64,000 nucleotides of DNA, taken from the NCBI RefSeq assembly GCF_905171765.1, contig NC_053392.1, positions 446,862,837-446,926,836 of the forward strand, given 5' to 3'. The position numbers were made by a program, and so were the translations under genes. Every line of letters begins with the position of its first letter. Position 1 is the stretch's first letter. Positions 29,481 through 39,051 of this stretch are shown here, one piece after another. Below the pieces are notes generated by a model that had not been told where the DNA came from, made no database searches, and worked only from the letters and a program-made list of their open reading frames with translations. Source of the DNA: Bufo bufo. Its lineage: Eukaryota; Chordata; Amphibia; Anura; Bufonidae.

Positions 29481-30360
29481 ACCTTAATTATATTGTGGCC
29501 TGGTGATCAGTTTAAGGCCTTTTAAGCAGCATCAGCAGCAGTATGGTGATAAAAATGAGTGGCAAGGTGACACACTGTGCAGATGGCACCATGAGGAGGC
29601 CACATAGTGGCACAATGACTGAGTCTGGATAAAAGACTAAGGCCACAGATTGTTTAGAAAGATGCAGATGGAAAGAAATATGTGGAGCTGTAACACAGTC
29701 ACCTGCAGATTAATGCAGACCAGGGGCGTAGCTATAGGGGAAGCAGGGGAAGCTGCAGCTTTGTGGCCCTGACCCAGAAGGGGCCCATCCAGGAGGAGGA
29801 GGACTAAAGGATTTGGTCAAGGCCCCCTCAACAGTATTACACAATGAAATTATATACAGTGACAGTATAGACAGTGTATAAAACAGATGGAACAGCTGCC
29901 GGCCCTGGTCTGAGAGAGCAATCTTTACTAGCCACAGGAATGGGGGCAGCATGAAAGGAAGGGGTCGCTAAAAAAAATACTGTGGGATGGAGCCCCATTC
30001 AAAAATTTGCTGTGGGGGCAAGTCATTTCTAGCTACACCACTGATGCAGCCCACAGAAGCAAGTTGGGTTTATCAATTCCAAAACCTTAATTAAATTGTG
30101 GGCCTGGTGATCAGTTTAAGGCCTTTTAAGCAGCATCAAAAGGGTGATAAAAATGAGTGGCAAGGTGACATGGTGTGGAGATGGCAGCATGAGGAGGCCA
30201 CATAGTGGCACAATGACAGAGTCTGGATAAATGACTGAGGCCACAGATTGTTAAGAAAGATGCAGATGGAAACAAATCTGTAGAGCTGTATGACGGTCAC
30301 CTGCAGATTAATGCAGCCATCAAAATCAAGTTGGGTTAGTCGGTTCCACCTCAGCTCACC
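29481..30360. repeat. Tandem duplication of ~280-bp leader unit, first copy interrupted
   Basis: 29481-29720 plus 30044-30082 matches 30083-30360. Shared landmarks are GTGATCAGTTTAAGGCCTTT, AAAATGAGTGGCAAGGTGAC and CACCTGCAGATTAATGCAG. The non-autonomous hAT at 29721 entered the first copy after duplication. Confidence 0.88.
29721..30043. mobile_element. Short non-autonomous hAT element
   Basis: 323 bp, starting CAGGGGCGTAGCTATAGGGG and ending TTTCTAGCTACACCACTG. Flanks ATGCAGAC and ATGCAGCC form an 8-bp duplication with one change. It shares the terminal and subterminal sequence (GGGGAAGCAGGGGAAGC) of the element at 24824. Confidence 0.9.
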
Positions 30361-30640
30361 AGCAGGCCCGCAACCAGTGGCGTAGGGATCACCATAGCAA
30401 CCATAGCAGTGGCTATGGGGCCCGTCCGACCGCATTCAGTTTTTTTATTTTTTAGTTTTTTTTATTAACACACACAGACACTACACACAGGCAGCCAGGA
30501 GGTGGCGTAACTACCGGGGAAGCAGCTGCTTCGGGGCCCGACAGTTTATTTTCAAGTTAGTTAAATATCGATGTCTTAATGTTCAGGCCCCCTCGCTAAT
30601 GTGATCTAATCTTACTGTATTCTAAAGTCTCCTGATGTGT

Positions 30641-31022
30641 CTGGGATTCGAACCCACAACCTCCAATGTATCAGTGGCAAAGCATTTACCCTCACAACCA
30701 TAAAAGCTGCAATACAACTGATTGAAAAAATTTGACACTTCTACTGTTATAGCTGGCTAAGTGTACATCTATACATATGACAGCTGCCCCAACACACCCA
30801 GCACTGCTATATCTCTATATGACAGCTATCCCAGCACACTCAGCTCTGCTATATCTCTATATATGAGCAGCTGTCATGTGTATAGATGTACACTTAGCCA
30901 GCTATAACAGTAGAAGTCTCATAATTTTTCAGTCAGCAGCAAGGCAGCTCTTATGGTCTTGTGGTCAGATGCTTTGCCTCTGATTCAGAAGGTCGTGGGT
31001 TCAAATCCCAGTAGAAACCTTT
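30641..31022. repeat. Long inverted repeat with tRNA-like outer arms
   Basis: Arms of about 150 bp (30641-30790 and 30862-31022) are roughly three-quarters identical as complements. The right arm reads GTGGTCAGATGCTTTGCC and GTGGGTTCAAATCCCAG, resembling the anticodon-side and B-box/T-arm of a tRNA. The inner stem pairs GTTATAGCTGGCTAAGTGTA with its complement. No full cloverleaf was recognised, so I class it as repeat-derived rather than a tRNA gene. Confidence 0.75.
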
Positions 31023-31149
31023 TCTGAAATACAAGCACTGACTCCATATATGAACATACAGGGCGGGACACAATACAGGAAGAGGCTGCATCGCATCGCT
31101 GACATGGAGGTAAGTAGAAGTGTTTATTTTTTTTTTTTTAATACCCGAC

Positions 31150-31640
31150 TGTTACTGCCATGGGGGGAGCGGGGGGGGGGGGGGGGGGCACTTGATACTG
31201 GCACATGGGGGAGGGGGGTTGGTACCTGACCTGATACTGGCACCTGGGGGGGGGGTTGGCACCTGATACTGACTGGCACATGGGGGGGGGGAGGCACCTG
31301 ATACTGTGGATGGCACTGTTTAGGGGAGGGGGATCTGTGTATGGCACTATTTAGGGGAGGGGGGGTCTGTTGATGGCACTATTTAGGGGAGCGGGATCTG
31401 TGGATGGCACTGTTTAGGGGAGGGGGATCTGTGGATGGCACTATTTAGGGGAGGGGGATCTGTGGATGGCACTATTTAGGGGAGGGGGATCTGTGGATGG
31501 CACTATTTAGGGGAGGGGGATCTGTGGATGGCACTATTTAGGGGAGGGGGATCTGTTGATGGCACTATTTAGGGGAGGGGGATCTGTGGATGGCACTATT
31601 TAGGGGAGGGGGATCTGTGGATGGCACGGGAGGGGGGGGC
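31150..31640. repeat. G-rich and 31-bp minisatellites
   Basis: First come irregular units of GATACTGGCACATGGGGG, then about ten units of GGGGAGGGGGATCTGTGGAT plus GGCACTATTTA at exact 31-bp spacing (for example 31448 and 31479). Both types also occur at 12828-13830 and 14428-14665. Confidence 0.9.
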
Positions 31641-31776
31641 CCATAATTTTTTTTTGCTATGGGGCCCATGCATTTCTAGCTACGCCCCTGCCCGCAACTC
31701 AAATCTTTTAACGGGTCAGCTCACCTTCAGGCTCTCAGCTAATTATACCTAATAGGTAATTTGCGCACATGCTGCC

Positions 31777-33369
31777 TTGCTTGGATGTGGTAGCCGTAGC
31801 CGTTTCTCAGGCTCCCTCTACCAGTGGGAGCAACACCATCAGAACCCACAAAGCCACACTCCCGGCACTCCACGTCCTGCCTTTTCTCCTTCTCCTCTCT
31901 CCTCCCATGTGTCCTCCACTCCACCTTCCACCGTGCCGTTGTTGCGTTCATCTGGCACAAGGCAGTCTTCGGTGGCCCAATTGTTTGAGCGTCAAAAAAT
32001 TATGACGCCGGATAATCTTCTTGCCCAACGGGTGACCGCTAGCTTGTCGGAACTGCTAGCCTGCCAACTACTGCCATATAAATTGGTGGACTCGGAGGCC
32101 TTTATAAAATTTGTGGTCTTTGGCACACCACAATGGAAGGTCCCAGAAGGAAATATTTCTCCCAGAAGGGCATTCCAGAGCTATATGGCCACGTTCAGCG
32201 GCAAGTGAATATATCTCTGGCATACAGTGTCGGTGCCAAGATACATCTGACCACAGACATGTGGTCTAGCAAACACAGGCAGGGAAGGTTAATAACTTTT
32301 ACTGCCCACTGGGTGAACCTTCTGATGGCCGTCAAGCATGTAACCCATGGCACCCGTGTGGATTTGGTGTTACTGCCACAGATTGCATGCAGGCCTGCCT
32401 CTTCTTCTCCTCCTCCTACTCCATTCTCCGTCTCCTTCTCAGCTCACTCCTCCTTTTCCTCTGCTACTGCCTCTTTCGCTGCACCCCCCAAGCTCCCCAG
32501 AACCTATTTGATGTGCCAGGTGAGACGTTGCCATGCTGTGCTGCGGCTGTTGTGCCTGGAAGCCAAGAGCCACACCGGTCCTGCACTGCTTTCACCTCTG
32601 CGGACACAGGCCATTAAGTGGCTAACCCCGCTCAATTTGACAGTTCATAAAGTGGTGTGTGACAACGGTGCCAATCTGCTGAGCACGGTGAAACAGGGCA
32701 AAATGACACACGTGCCGAGCATGGCACATGTCCTGAACTTAGTCATGCAGCGATTCATTGCCAAATACCCCAGGGTCCCGGACATCTTGCGGTAGGCCAG
32801 TAAAATCTCTGGCCATTTTAGAAGATCTTACACGGCCATGGCTCTCCTTGCTGACGTTCATCAGCGACACCACCTGCCCGTCAGATGTCTGATATGCTTG
32901 ATAGGCTGCTCCAGCAGCAATATGCCGTTAACGACTACCTGTACGAATTCTGCAGCAGGACAGGTTCTGTGAAGCTTGTTTTTTTTCACCGTGCCAGTGG
33001 CTGCTCATGCACGACTCATGCAGACTTCTGCGGCCATTTGATGAGATCACCAAACTGGTCAGTCGCATCAGTGACATCGTACCTTACGCCTTCTTTCTGG
33101 AGTGTGTATTGCATCGTGTCATTGATCAGGCCGTCCAGGAGCAGGATATGGAAGATGAGGAAGTCTCAATGCTGAATGAATTCCCAGTTGGGGCTACTCC
33201 ATCTGAGACAATTCAGCAGGAGTCTGAAGAGGAGTCAGAGGAGGATGGTGGCTGGGGGGAGGAGGAGGAGCAAGAAGAGCAGGCTTTGAGGGGGACTCGG
33301 AGATCCCTGGTGTTGTCTGTGGGGAGGAGACCGAGGACTACATTCTCCTTTGTTTGCATTGAGATTTAA
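31777..33369 (+). pseudogene. hAT transposase 2, broken
   Basis: Reading across frames gives hAT motifs: QSSVAQLFERQK and LVDSEAF (31940-32100), then in 32133-32795 AKIHLTTDMWSSKHRQG, FTAHWVNLLMAVKHV, KVVCDNGANLLSTVKQGKMT and MAHVLNLVMQRFIAKYP. After a stop, MLDRLLQQQYAVNDYL (32885) and, shifted, FDEITKLVSRISDIVPYAFF with an acidic tail (33030-33300). The BED finger and the C-terminal dimerisation motif were not found. At least three frame breaks make it inactive. It resembles, but is not a copy of, transposase 1. Confidence 0.82.
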
Positions 33370-34014
33370 AATGCTAGATTGATGGTAGAAAACATGTTAA
33401 ACAGTTTTGAGCCTCTTCCACTCCATCCCCACCCTAAAAAAAAAAATAAGATTTCTGTTAAAATAGGAAAAAAATTAAAGCTGATTTTGAAGTTTGCAGC
33501 ATGTGCAGTTCTGCTAGGTGGCAAAGCCAGCTTTAGCTCCTCATTTCTCACTTCCTGGCTGACAGCTTTCCCAGGCTGTCCCTATTCTACAGACACAATT
33601 CTTTTTCTTTGTATTTCTAGCCTTTTTCTTTTCTGTCCCTGGCATACCGTACAAGCTTGATTGACTTTTAACTGTCCCTGACTCCCTAAGGTTTTTCTAG
33701 CAGACACTGCTACACCTAACCACCCTCATTCACAGCCCATCACAGATTGAAGTTCTGCTAGGGCACCTCCCTGCCTGCTGCAGCACTTATTGGCTCATCC
33801 AGGCTGCCTGACCTATCCTCTGGACTTTACATTCTTCATGATAAAAATAAATAAAAATGACACCACATTAGGCAGAATGCCACTAAAGCTGTCTTCAAAC
33901 ATGCATTACATTCCTAATATATTGCATGCTAAGTACACAAATAAAACAATATATATACTACAACAAATTTGCAAAAACATAATTATATCCTTATGCCACC
34001 TAAAGTATTATTTT
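33370..34014. other. No recognised feature
   Basis: Mostly AT-rich single-copy-looking sequence with short poly-A and TATATA runs. No coding exon, RNA gene or terminal repeat was recognised; part may be decayed tail of hAT element 2. Confidence 0.5.
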
Positions 34015-34223
34015 AGAGAGCATGGGGACTCAAAAACATACTGCATGTTCTTGCATTGTTTCTGATTTGCCTTATCCCAATCAGATGGATTGAGCTCCCT
34101 GCTAACTTCTTTTCAACCAGCATCCTTCCAGATGCGGACGTGGTACAAGTCACAGCGGTTGTCCCATAGCTGGAGCCGCTCCTGTACCAGAATGATAAGC
34201 TTCTCAACATCTATTCTAAACAT
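34015..34223 (-). pseudogene. MADF-domain fragment (Harbinger-associated or host-derived)
   Basis: One minus-strand frame reads EKLIILVQERLQLWDNRC, then DLYHVRIWKDAG, a stop, and KEVSRELNPSDWDKANQK. This follows the MADF pattern: hydrophobic helix, P/QxLWD, Y..R, a W-rich turn (here mutated to G-stop) and a second helix. MADF proteins accompany Harbinger transposases as DNA-binding partners and also exist as host regulators. The stop falls where the conserved Trp of the turn should be, so the copy is dead. Only about 65 codons remain and no acceptor/donor sites were confirmed. Confidence 0.55.
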
Positions 34224-34555
34224 ATTTTCTCCTCATTTAATCTGCTCTGCCGGGGCCTGTCTGATCTTGATCAAATACATGACTCAAAAGGGGATTTCAA
34301 AGATGTTTCCAGGCAATGGATTCACTAAACACATATGACGCAGTAATGGCATCCAAGTCTTACTGCTAAATCTTGTCAGACAGGTTTTACTCATCTAATT
34401 AGGCATGTACTGTATGAAGAATCCAGATTAAGTTTATTTCAATGTAAAGAAAGTTCCAGCACTTGTAAATCGTTTTGTTGCTTCGTCTTTATTTTCGGTA
34501 ACAGATTATAGCAAATCTAGAACTGAATTACTGTTCAAATCTAAAAGGAGTAATA

Positions 34556-36211
34556 CAGGGTGGGCCATTTATATGGATACACCTTAATAAAATGGGAATG
34601 GTTGGTGATATTAACTTCCTGTTTGTGGCATATTAGTATATGTGAGGGGGGAAACTTTTCAAGATGAGTGGTGACCATGGCGGCCATTTTGAAGTCGGCC
34701 ATTTTGAATCCAACTTTTGTTTTTTCAATAGGAAGAGGGTCATGTGACACATCAAACTTATTGGGAATTTCACAAGAAAAACAATGGTTTGCTTGGTTTT
34801 AACGTAACTTTATTCTTTCATGAGTTATTTACAAGTTTCTGACCACTTATAAAATGTGTTCAATGTGCTGCCCATTGTGTTGGATTGTCAATGCAACCCT
34901 CTTCTCCCACTCTTCACACACTGATAGCAACACCGCAGGAGAAATGCTAGCACAGGCTTCCAGTATCCGTAGTTTCAGGTGCTGCACATCTCGTATCTTC
35001 AAAGCATAGACAATTGCCTTCAGATGACCCCAAAGATAAAAGTCTAAGGGGATCAGATCGGGAGACCTTGGGGGCCATTCAACTGGCCCACGACGACCAA
35101 TCCACTTTCCAGGAAACTGTTCATCTAGGAATGCTCGGACCTGACACCCATAATGTGGTGGTGCACCATCTTGCTGGAAAAACTCAGGGAATGTGCCAGC
35201 TTCAGTGCATAAAGAGGGAAACACATCATCATGTAGCAATTTCGCATATCCAGTGGCCTTGAGGTTTCCATTGATGAAGAATAGCCCCACTATCTTTGTA
35301 CCCCATATACCACACCATACCATCAATTTTTTTTGTTCCAACAGTCTTGGAGGGATCTATCCAATGTGGGTTAGTGTCAGACCAATAGCGGTGGTTTTGT
35401 TTGTTAACTTCACCATTTACATAAAAGTTTGCCTCATCACTGAACAAAACCTTCTGCATAAACTGAGGGTCCTGTTCCAATTTTTGTTTTGCCCATTCTG
35501 CAAATTCAGTGCGCCGATCTGGGTCATCCTCATTGAGATGCTGCAGTAGCTGGAGTTTGTAAGGGTGTTATTTGTGAGTAGCTAATATCCGCCGAAGGGA
35601 TGTTCGACTAATGCCACTCTCCAGTGACATGCGGCGAGTGCTACGCTGTGGGCTCTTGCTGAATGAAGCTAGGACAGCCACTGATGTTTCTTCATTAGAG
35701 ACAGATTTCATGCGTCCACATTTTGGCAAATCCAACACTGAAACAGTTTCACGAAACTTAGCAAGCAGTTTGCTAACTGTAGCATGGGAAATGGGTGGTC
35801 TCGTAGGGTGTCTTGCATTGAAATCTGCTGCAATGACCCGGTTACTGCGTTCACCAGACATCAACACAATTTCTATCCGCTCCTCACGTGTTAACCTCGG
35901 CGACATGTCAATGGCTGTAAACAAAGAGAAACTTGTATATAACTCATGAAAGAATAAAGTTACGTTAAAACCAAGCACACCTTTGTTTTTCGTGTGAAAT
36001 TCCCAATAAGTTTGATGTGTCACATGACCCTCTTCCTATTGAAAAAACAAAAGTTGGATTCAAAATGGCTGACTTCAAAATGGCCGCCATGGTCACCACC
36101 CATCTTGAAAAGTTTCCCCCCTCACATATACTAATGTGCCACAAACAGGAAGTTAATATCACCAACCATTCCCATTTTATTAAGGTGTATCCATATAAAT
36201 GGCCCACCCTG
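34556..36211 (-). mobile_element. Mariner-type transposon (DD41D) with long terminal repeats
   Basis: 1,656 bp between TA duplicates (34554-34555 and 36212-36213). Terminal inverted repeats begin CAGGGTGGGCCATTTATATG and extend about 265 bp with few differences. The transposase is on the minus strand. It interrupts the coding sequence of Penelope-like element A, which rejoins in frame when the insertion and one TA are removed. The palindromic copy at 1396-2611 is its derivative. Confidence 0.95.
34847..35906 (-). pseudogene. Mariner DD41D transposase, two lesions
   Basis: The start (complement of CAT at 35904-35906) gives MSPRLTREERIEIVLMSGE, a helix-turn-helix region ending around TSLRRILATHK. 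A TAA follows near 35567. The catalytic domain resumes with VLFSDEANFYVNG (first Asp), then a frameshift in an A-rich tract near 35330, then MVWCGIWGTKIVG, FFQQDGAPPHYGCQV (second Asp) and WPPRSPDLIPLDFYLWG, with 41 residues between the second and third aspartates. It ends QHNGQHIEHIL. About 350 residues, the normal length. Two mutations only, so it is relatively recent. Confidence 0.92.
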
Positions 36212-36213
36212 TA

Positions 36214-36947
36214 TAATTAAAAATGATACAACAGATTCAGAACAACCTACACTTGTCCTTACATACAGCCGCCCGTTTACACAAATCCAACAAGCTATCA
36301 GGAAATGTCTTCCTATTTTGTATGAGGACAGTATTCTATATGACACCTTAAAAAGTGGATGCAGAATAGTATCAAGGCAACCCAGTACATTGGCTAGTGT
36401 TCTCTCCCCCTTGCTTTTCACACGTACTGCAAATAAATCATTGGGTACCTGGATAAAATATCTAGGTTTTACCAAATGTGGAGGACACCGATGCAAAACG
36501 TGCAGATATGCTACACCAACAAGAAATTTTCACAATTCTACACATACGGAAACATTCCAGATAAAAAGCTATATTAATTGCAATACAATGGGCATTATTT
36601 ATGTCATTGAATGTACAATGTGTGATCTTATGTATATAGGGAGTTCCAGCAGGAAATTTAAAACAAGACTGCTGGAACATGTTAATTACATTATTAACCC
36701 TTCAGCGACAGGTACATCAAATGCAGCCAATCATTTCATAACAGTACATTACCGTAGTTTAACTGGCTTCCACACTTACGCGATTGAAAAAATAGTTGTT
36801 CCTTTGAGAGGTAGTAATATGAAGAAGGTTTTACAGCGGGAAGCATATTGGATATTCAGACTGAATACCAGATATCCTCAGGGTCTCAATCTGAGGAAAG
36901 AACTAATATATTTTTTTATTAATACTGTTGTAATCCAACATGCATAA
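36214..36947 (+). CDS. Penelope-like protein C-terminus with GIY-YIG endonuclease
   Basis: An uninterrupted frame (open from 36214, and in frame with 34507-34553 across the mariner insertion) encodes about 240 residues. The N-terminal part (TLVLTYSRPFTQIQQAIRKC) is the linker after reverse transcriptase. CGGHRCKTCRYA is a Cys-rich motif. GIIYVIECTMCDLMYIGSSS is the GIY-YIG endonuclease core, followed by the conserved Arg (KFKTRLLEH). The endonuclease nicks target DNA for target-primed reverse transcription. The reverse transcriptase is absent through 5' truncation, so this is a partial gene although its visible frame is intact. The stop is TAA at 36945-36947. Confidence 0.85.
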
Positions 36948-37460
36948 GTGAATAATAGCCATTATTTCGCCGATAGTTATATGATGTATTCTTATTTTTA
37001 TACCTATTTTTCATGTTTAACTTTTTATCTCATTCACACTATGAAGTTTTTCTGGGCAAAAATATTTGAAGCTAGAGTCCAGATTCAGAACAAGTGCTGT
37101 AATAGAAGTAGATTACGCCCTGGAAATGTGCTGTTGTATTTTGTATCATGTATTTTATACTTTGCTTCTTGTGGGATTTATATACACATATGTATATTTT
37201 TTATGTTGTTAAATGCAGATCACAGCTGTAGCACATGACAGAGTTTTGGAGTGCCCTGCCTCTGGGAGATGGTTCCCCTCCCCCTCCCATTGTTGGTTGG
37301 GGGAGTAGATCTATTTAAACCTGGAGGTTTGGCAGTCCATATGGTTATGACTAAGAACGCTACAGTTTGAAATGCGTCAACATAATTTGTTACTGAAAAT
37401 AAAGACGAATCAATAAAACTATTTACAAGTGTTGGAACTTTCTTTACATTGCCTATGTCT
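36948..37460 (+). other. 3' untranslated region and terminal repeat of Penelope-like element A
   Basis: AT-rich tail followed by TGACTAAGAACGC-TACA-GTTTGAAATGCG (about 37350-37375), similar in layout to the GAAAC-ended hairpins in the other Penelope-like copies, and by the region whose complement lies at 34438-34505. Confidence 0.6.
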
Positions 37461-37985
37461 GGAGAACTTGCCTGGTTCATTCCGTGTACTAAGGAGGATG
37501 GATACATTGTGAGCTGGATTTTTGTTTGTGGACTTTATAAGTTTATTTCAAGCTGAAATCTTGTAGTTACACAAACCAGTAATTGAAAATAAGATTTTTT
37601 TCTGTTTTTGAACAGAGCGTGTGGACAACCATGCATACAACTAAGATACCAGCCTCCATATACACAAAGGAGGGAGGATCTGATTACATCAGGGCTTAGC
37701 TACAGGGAAATTGGAAGCTCAAACTTAAATAGCAAACACAATGCAATTACAGAAATGAAACAATGCATATGAACCATGAAAACATAGGACAAGACATGTG
37801 GAGCCAAAACTACACGTGTTTCATAAAATTTAATAGAATTAAATCATGAAAATTTAGACAAATTTTTCTAATAATATATAGCTTTAGTGATTATTTTTTT
37901 CCATTTTCACAAAGGTTAACATGAGTAAAAGTACATCACAAAATCTTTTACAATTTCAGCTGAGTATGGCAATATTCCACATGTG
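37461..37985. other. No recognised feature
   Basis: AT-rich unique-looking sequence. No frame, terminal repeat or RNA motif stands out. Confidence 0.5.
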
Positions 37986-37993
37986 GTCATAAA

Positions 37994-38511
37994 CAGTGTT
38001 TAGTGAATCGAAGGGAAACAAATTGACTTTGATCCGAATTTCAGGTTTGATTCACCATGAAGTCGAATTTCCTCACACTTCTTCGTAACGAATACATTTT
38101 TCCTGAAAAAGCAGTTGAAAAGCAAAACATACTCACCTCATCCATTTGCTCGCAGAGAGGCCGTCTTGAGTGAAGAAACTGCGGCAAATCTTGCGCACGG
38201 TGACATGTCACCGTGCTCGAGATTTTGTGCGTTTTTTTCAATCAAGATGGCCCCAATAGCCTCTCCATAACCAAATGGATGAGGTAAGTATGTATATATA
38301 TATATTTTTTTTTTACCCCTGATTAACCCCTGAAAGGCCTCAATGTTACTGTCAGATGCCAACATCTGGCATCTGAGGGGTTCAATGATGGGGGGGCAGC
38401 ATGATCGCCATTCACCGTCATTGCGCCCACTACATACAATGGAATACGAATTTCTATGTGAAATTTGGCAAAGCAGCCAAATCAAATTTTTGATAACTTT
38501 GCTCATCTCTA
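37994..38511. mobile_element. Non-autonomous hAT element
   Basis: 518 bp with a perfect 8-bp duplication GTCATAAA (37986-37993 and 38512-38519). The right end reads AACTTTGCTCATCTCTA, i.e. a TAGAGATGAGCAAAG terminus; the left end CAGTGTTTAGTGAATCG is diverged. It contains hairpins (GGTGACATGTCACC; GATGCCAACATCTGGCATC). No coding sequence. Confidence 0.88.
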
Positions 38512-38519
38512 GTCATAAA

Positions 38520-39047
38520 TAAATGCTTTAGGATAGCTCCATTTTGATTTTAGAGCATGGATATGGCTGAAATGATTTTCTAAGAGCCATCTTTTTTTTT
38601 GTTTTTTTTGTCTATTTTGTTGTGTTGGACTCATTTATTCAGGGCAACTTGTATTTTTTTATTGGTACCATTTTGGGATACATATGGCTTTTTAAACACT
38701 TTTTATAAAAAATTTTGAGAGTCTTGGCCAAAGAAATTTCAATTCTGTCAATTTTTTTTTCTGGAGTTCACTATGCAATATAAATTACATATGAATGTCA
38801 TTCTTTCACTTGATATGACTATGCCATATCAAGGAAATGGCCAGGATCGGAGTTAGGTCTGATCTTGGCCATTTCAGTGTGAGCCAGGCTGTTTATTATG
38901 ATAGGCTCCAACTAAAGATAGCATGGGCTTAGCTTCTGAGTTGAGTGCCTCATGTTATGCTCTTGCTTGTAATGTGTGTGGCTACAACACCTGAACTGAG
39001 TAATAAATATTACTACTTGTAATTCACCTGTATATGTACAGTACACA
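38520..39047. other. No recognised feature
   Basis: AT-rich sequence with T-runs and no recognisable gene or repeat boundary. It lies downstream of the unc93a exon. Confidence 0.5.
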
Positions 39048-39051
39048 TTAA

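Larger units (their letters stand above)
30375..31690. mobile_element. Non-autonomous hAT element with internal minisatellites
   Basis: Flanked by a perfect 8-bp duplication CCCGCAAC (30367-30374 and 31691-31698), with ends CAGTGGCGTAGGGATC and TTCTAGCTACGCCCCTG. A second left end-like sequence (GGTGGCGTAACTACCGGGGA) at about 30505 suggests a nested relative whose right end is not separable. It contains a tRNA-like inverted repeat (30641-31022) and two minisatellites (31150-31300 and 31310-31630). Confidence 0.93.
28159..33369 (+). mobile_element. hAT element 2, inserted in hAT gene 1 (right end not found)
   Basis: The left terminus GGGATGAGCGAACCCGAAC begins exactly where transposase 1 breaks off. 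A long leader follows (promoter, 41-bp array, a duplicated ~280-bp unit, two non-autonomous hAT insertions) and then a broken transposase gene on the same strand. The right terminal repeat and 8-bp duplicate were not identified, so the right boundary is that of the last recognisable coding sequence. Confidence 0.7.
34438..37460 (+). mobile_element. Penelope-like element A, split by a mariner element
   Basis: Coding sequence for the C-terminal part including a GIY-YIG endonuclease runs on the plus strand from about 34507, is interrupted by the mariner element at 34556-36211, and ends at 36947. Its 3' region contains CTGAAAATAAAGACGAATCA-like sequence at 37390-37457. The complement of that region lies at 34438-34505, directly upstream of the coding remnant. 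Such an inverted terminal piece at the 5' junction is characteristic of Penelope-like insertions. Confidence 0.85.

Noticed and set aside
30960..31022. Possible tRNA gene in the right arm of the inverted repeat
   Set aside because: The T-arm-like sequence is good, but I could not build a full cloverleaf and the sequence is duplicated in inverted form within a transposon.
33370..34014. Host exon candidates between the hAT element and the MADF fragment
   Set aside because: No frame with splice sites or recognisable protein similarity was found.
34847..35341. Considering the mariner element intact because of its long frames
   Set aside because: A TAA near 35567 and a frameshift near 35330 split the gene.
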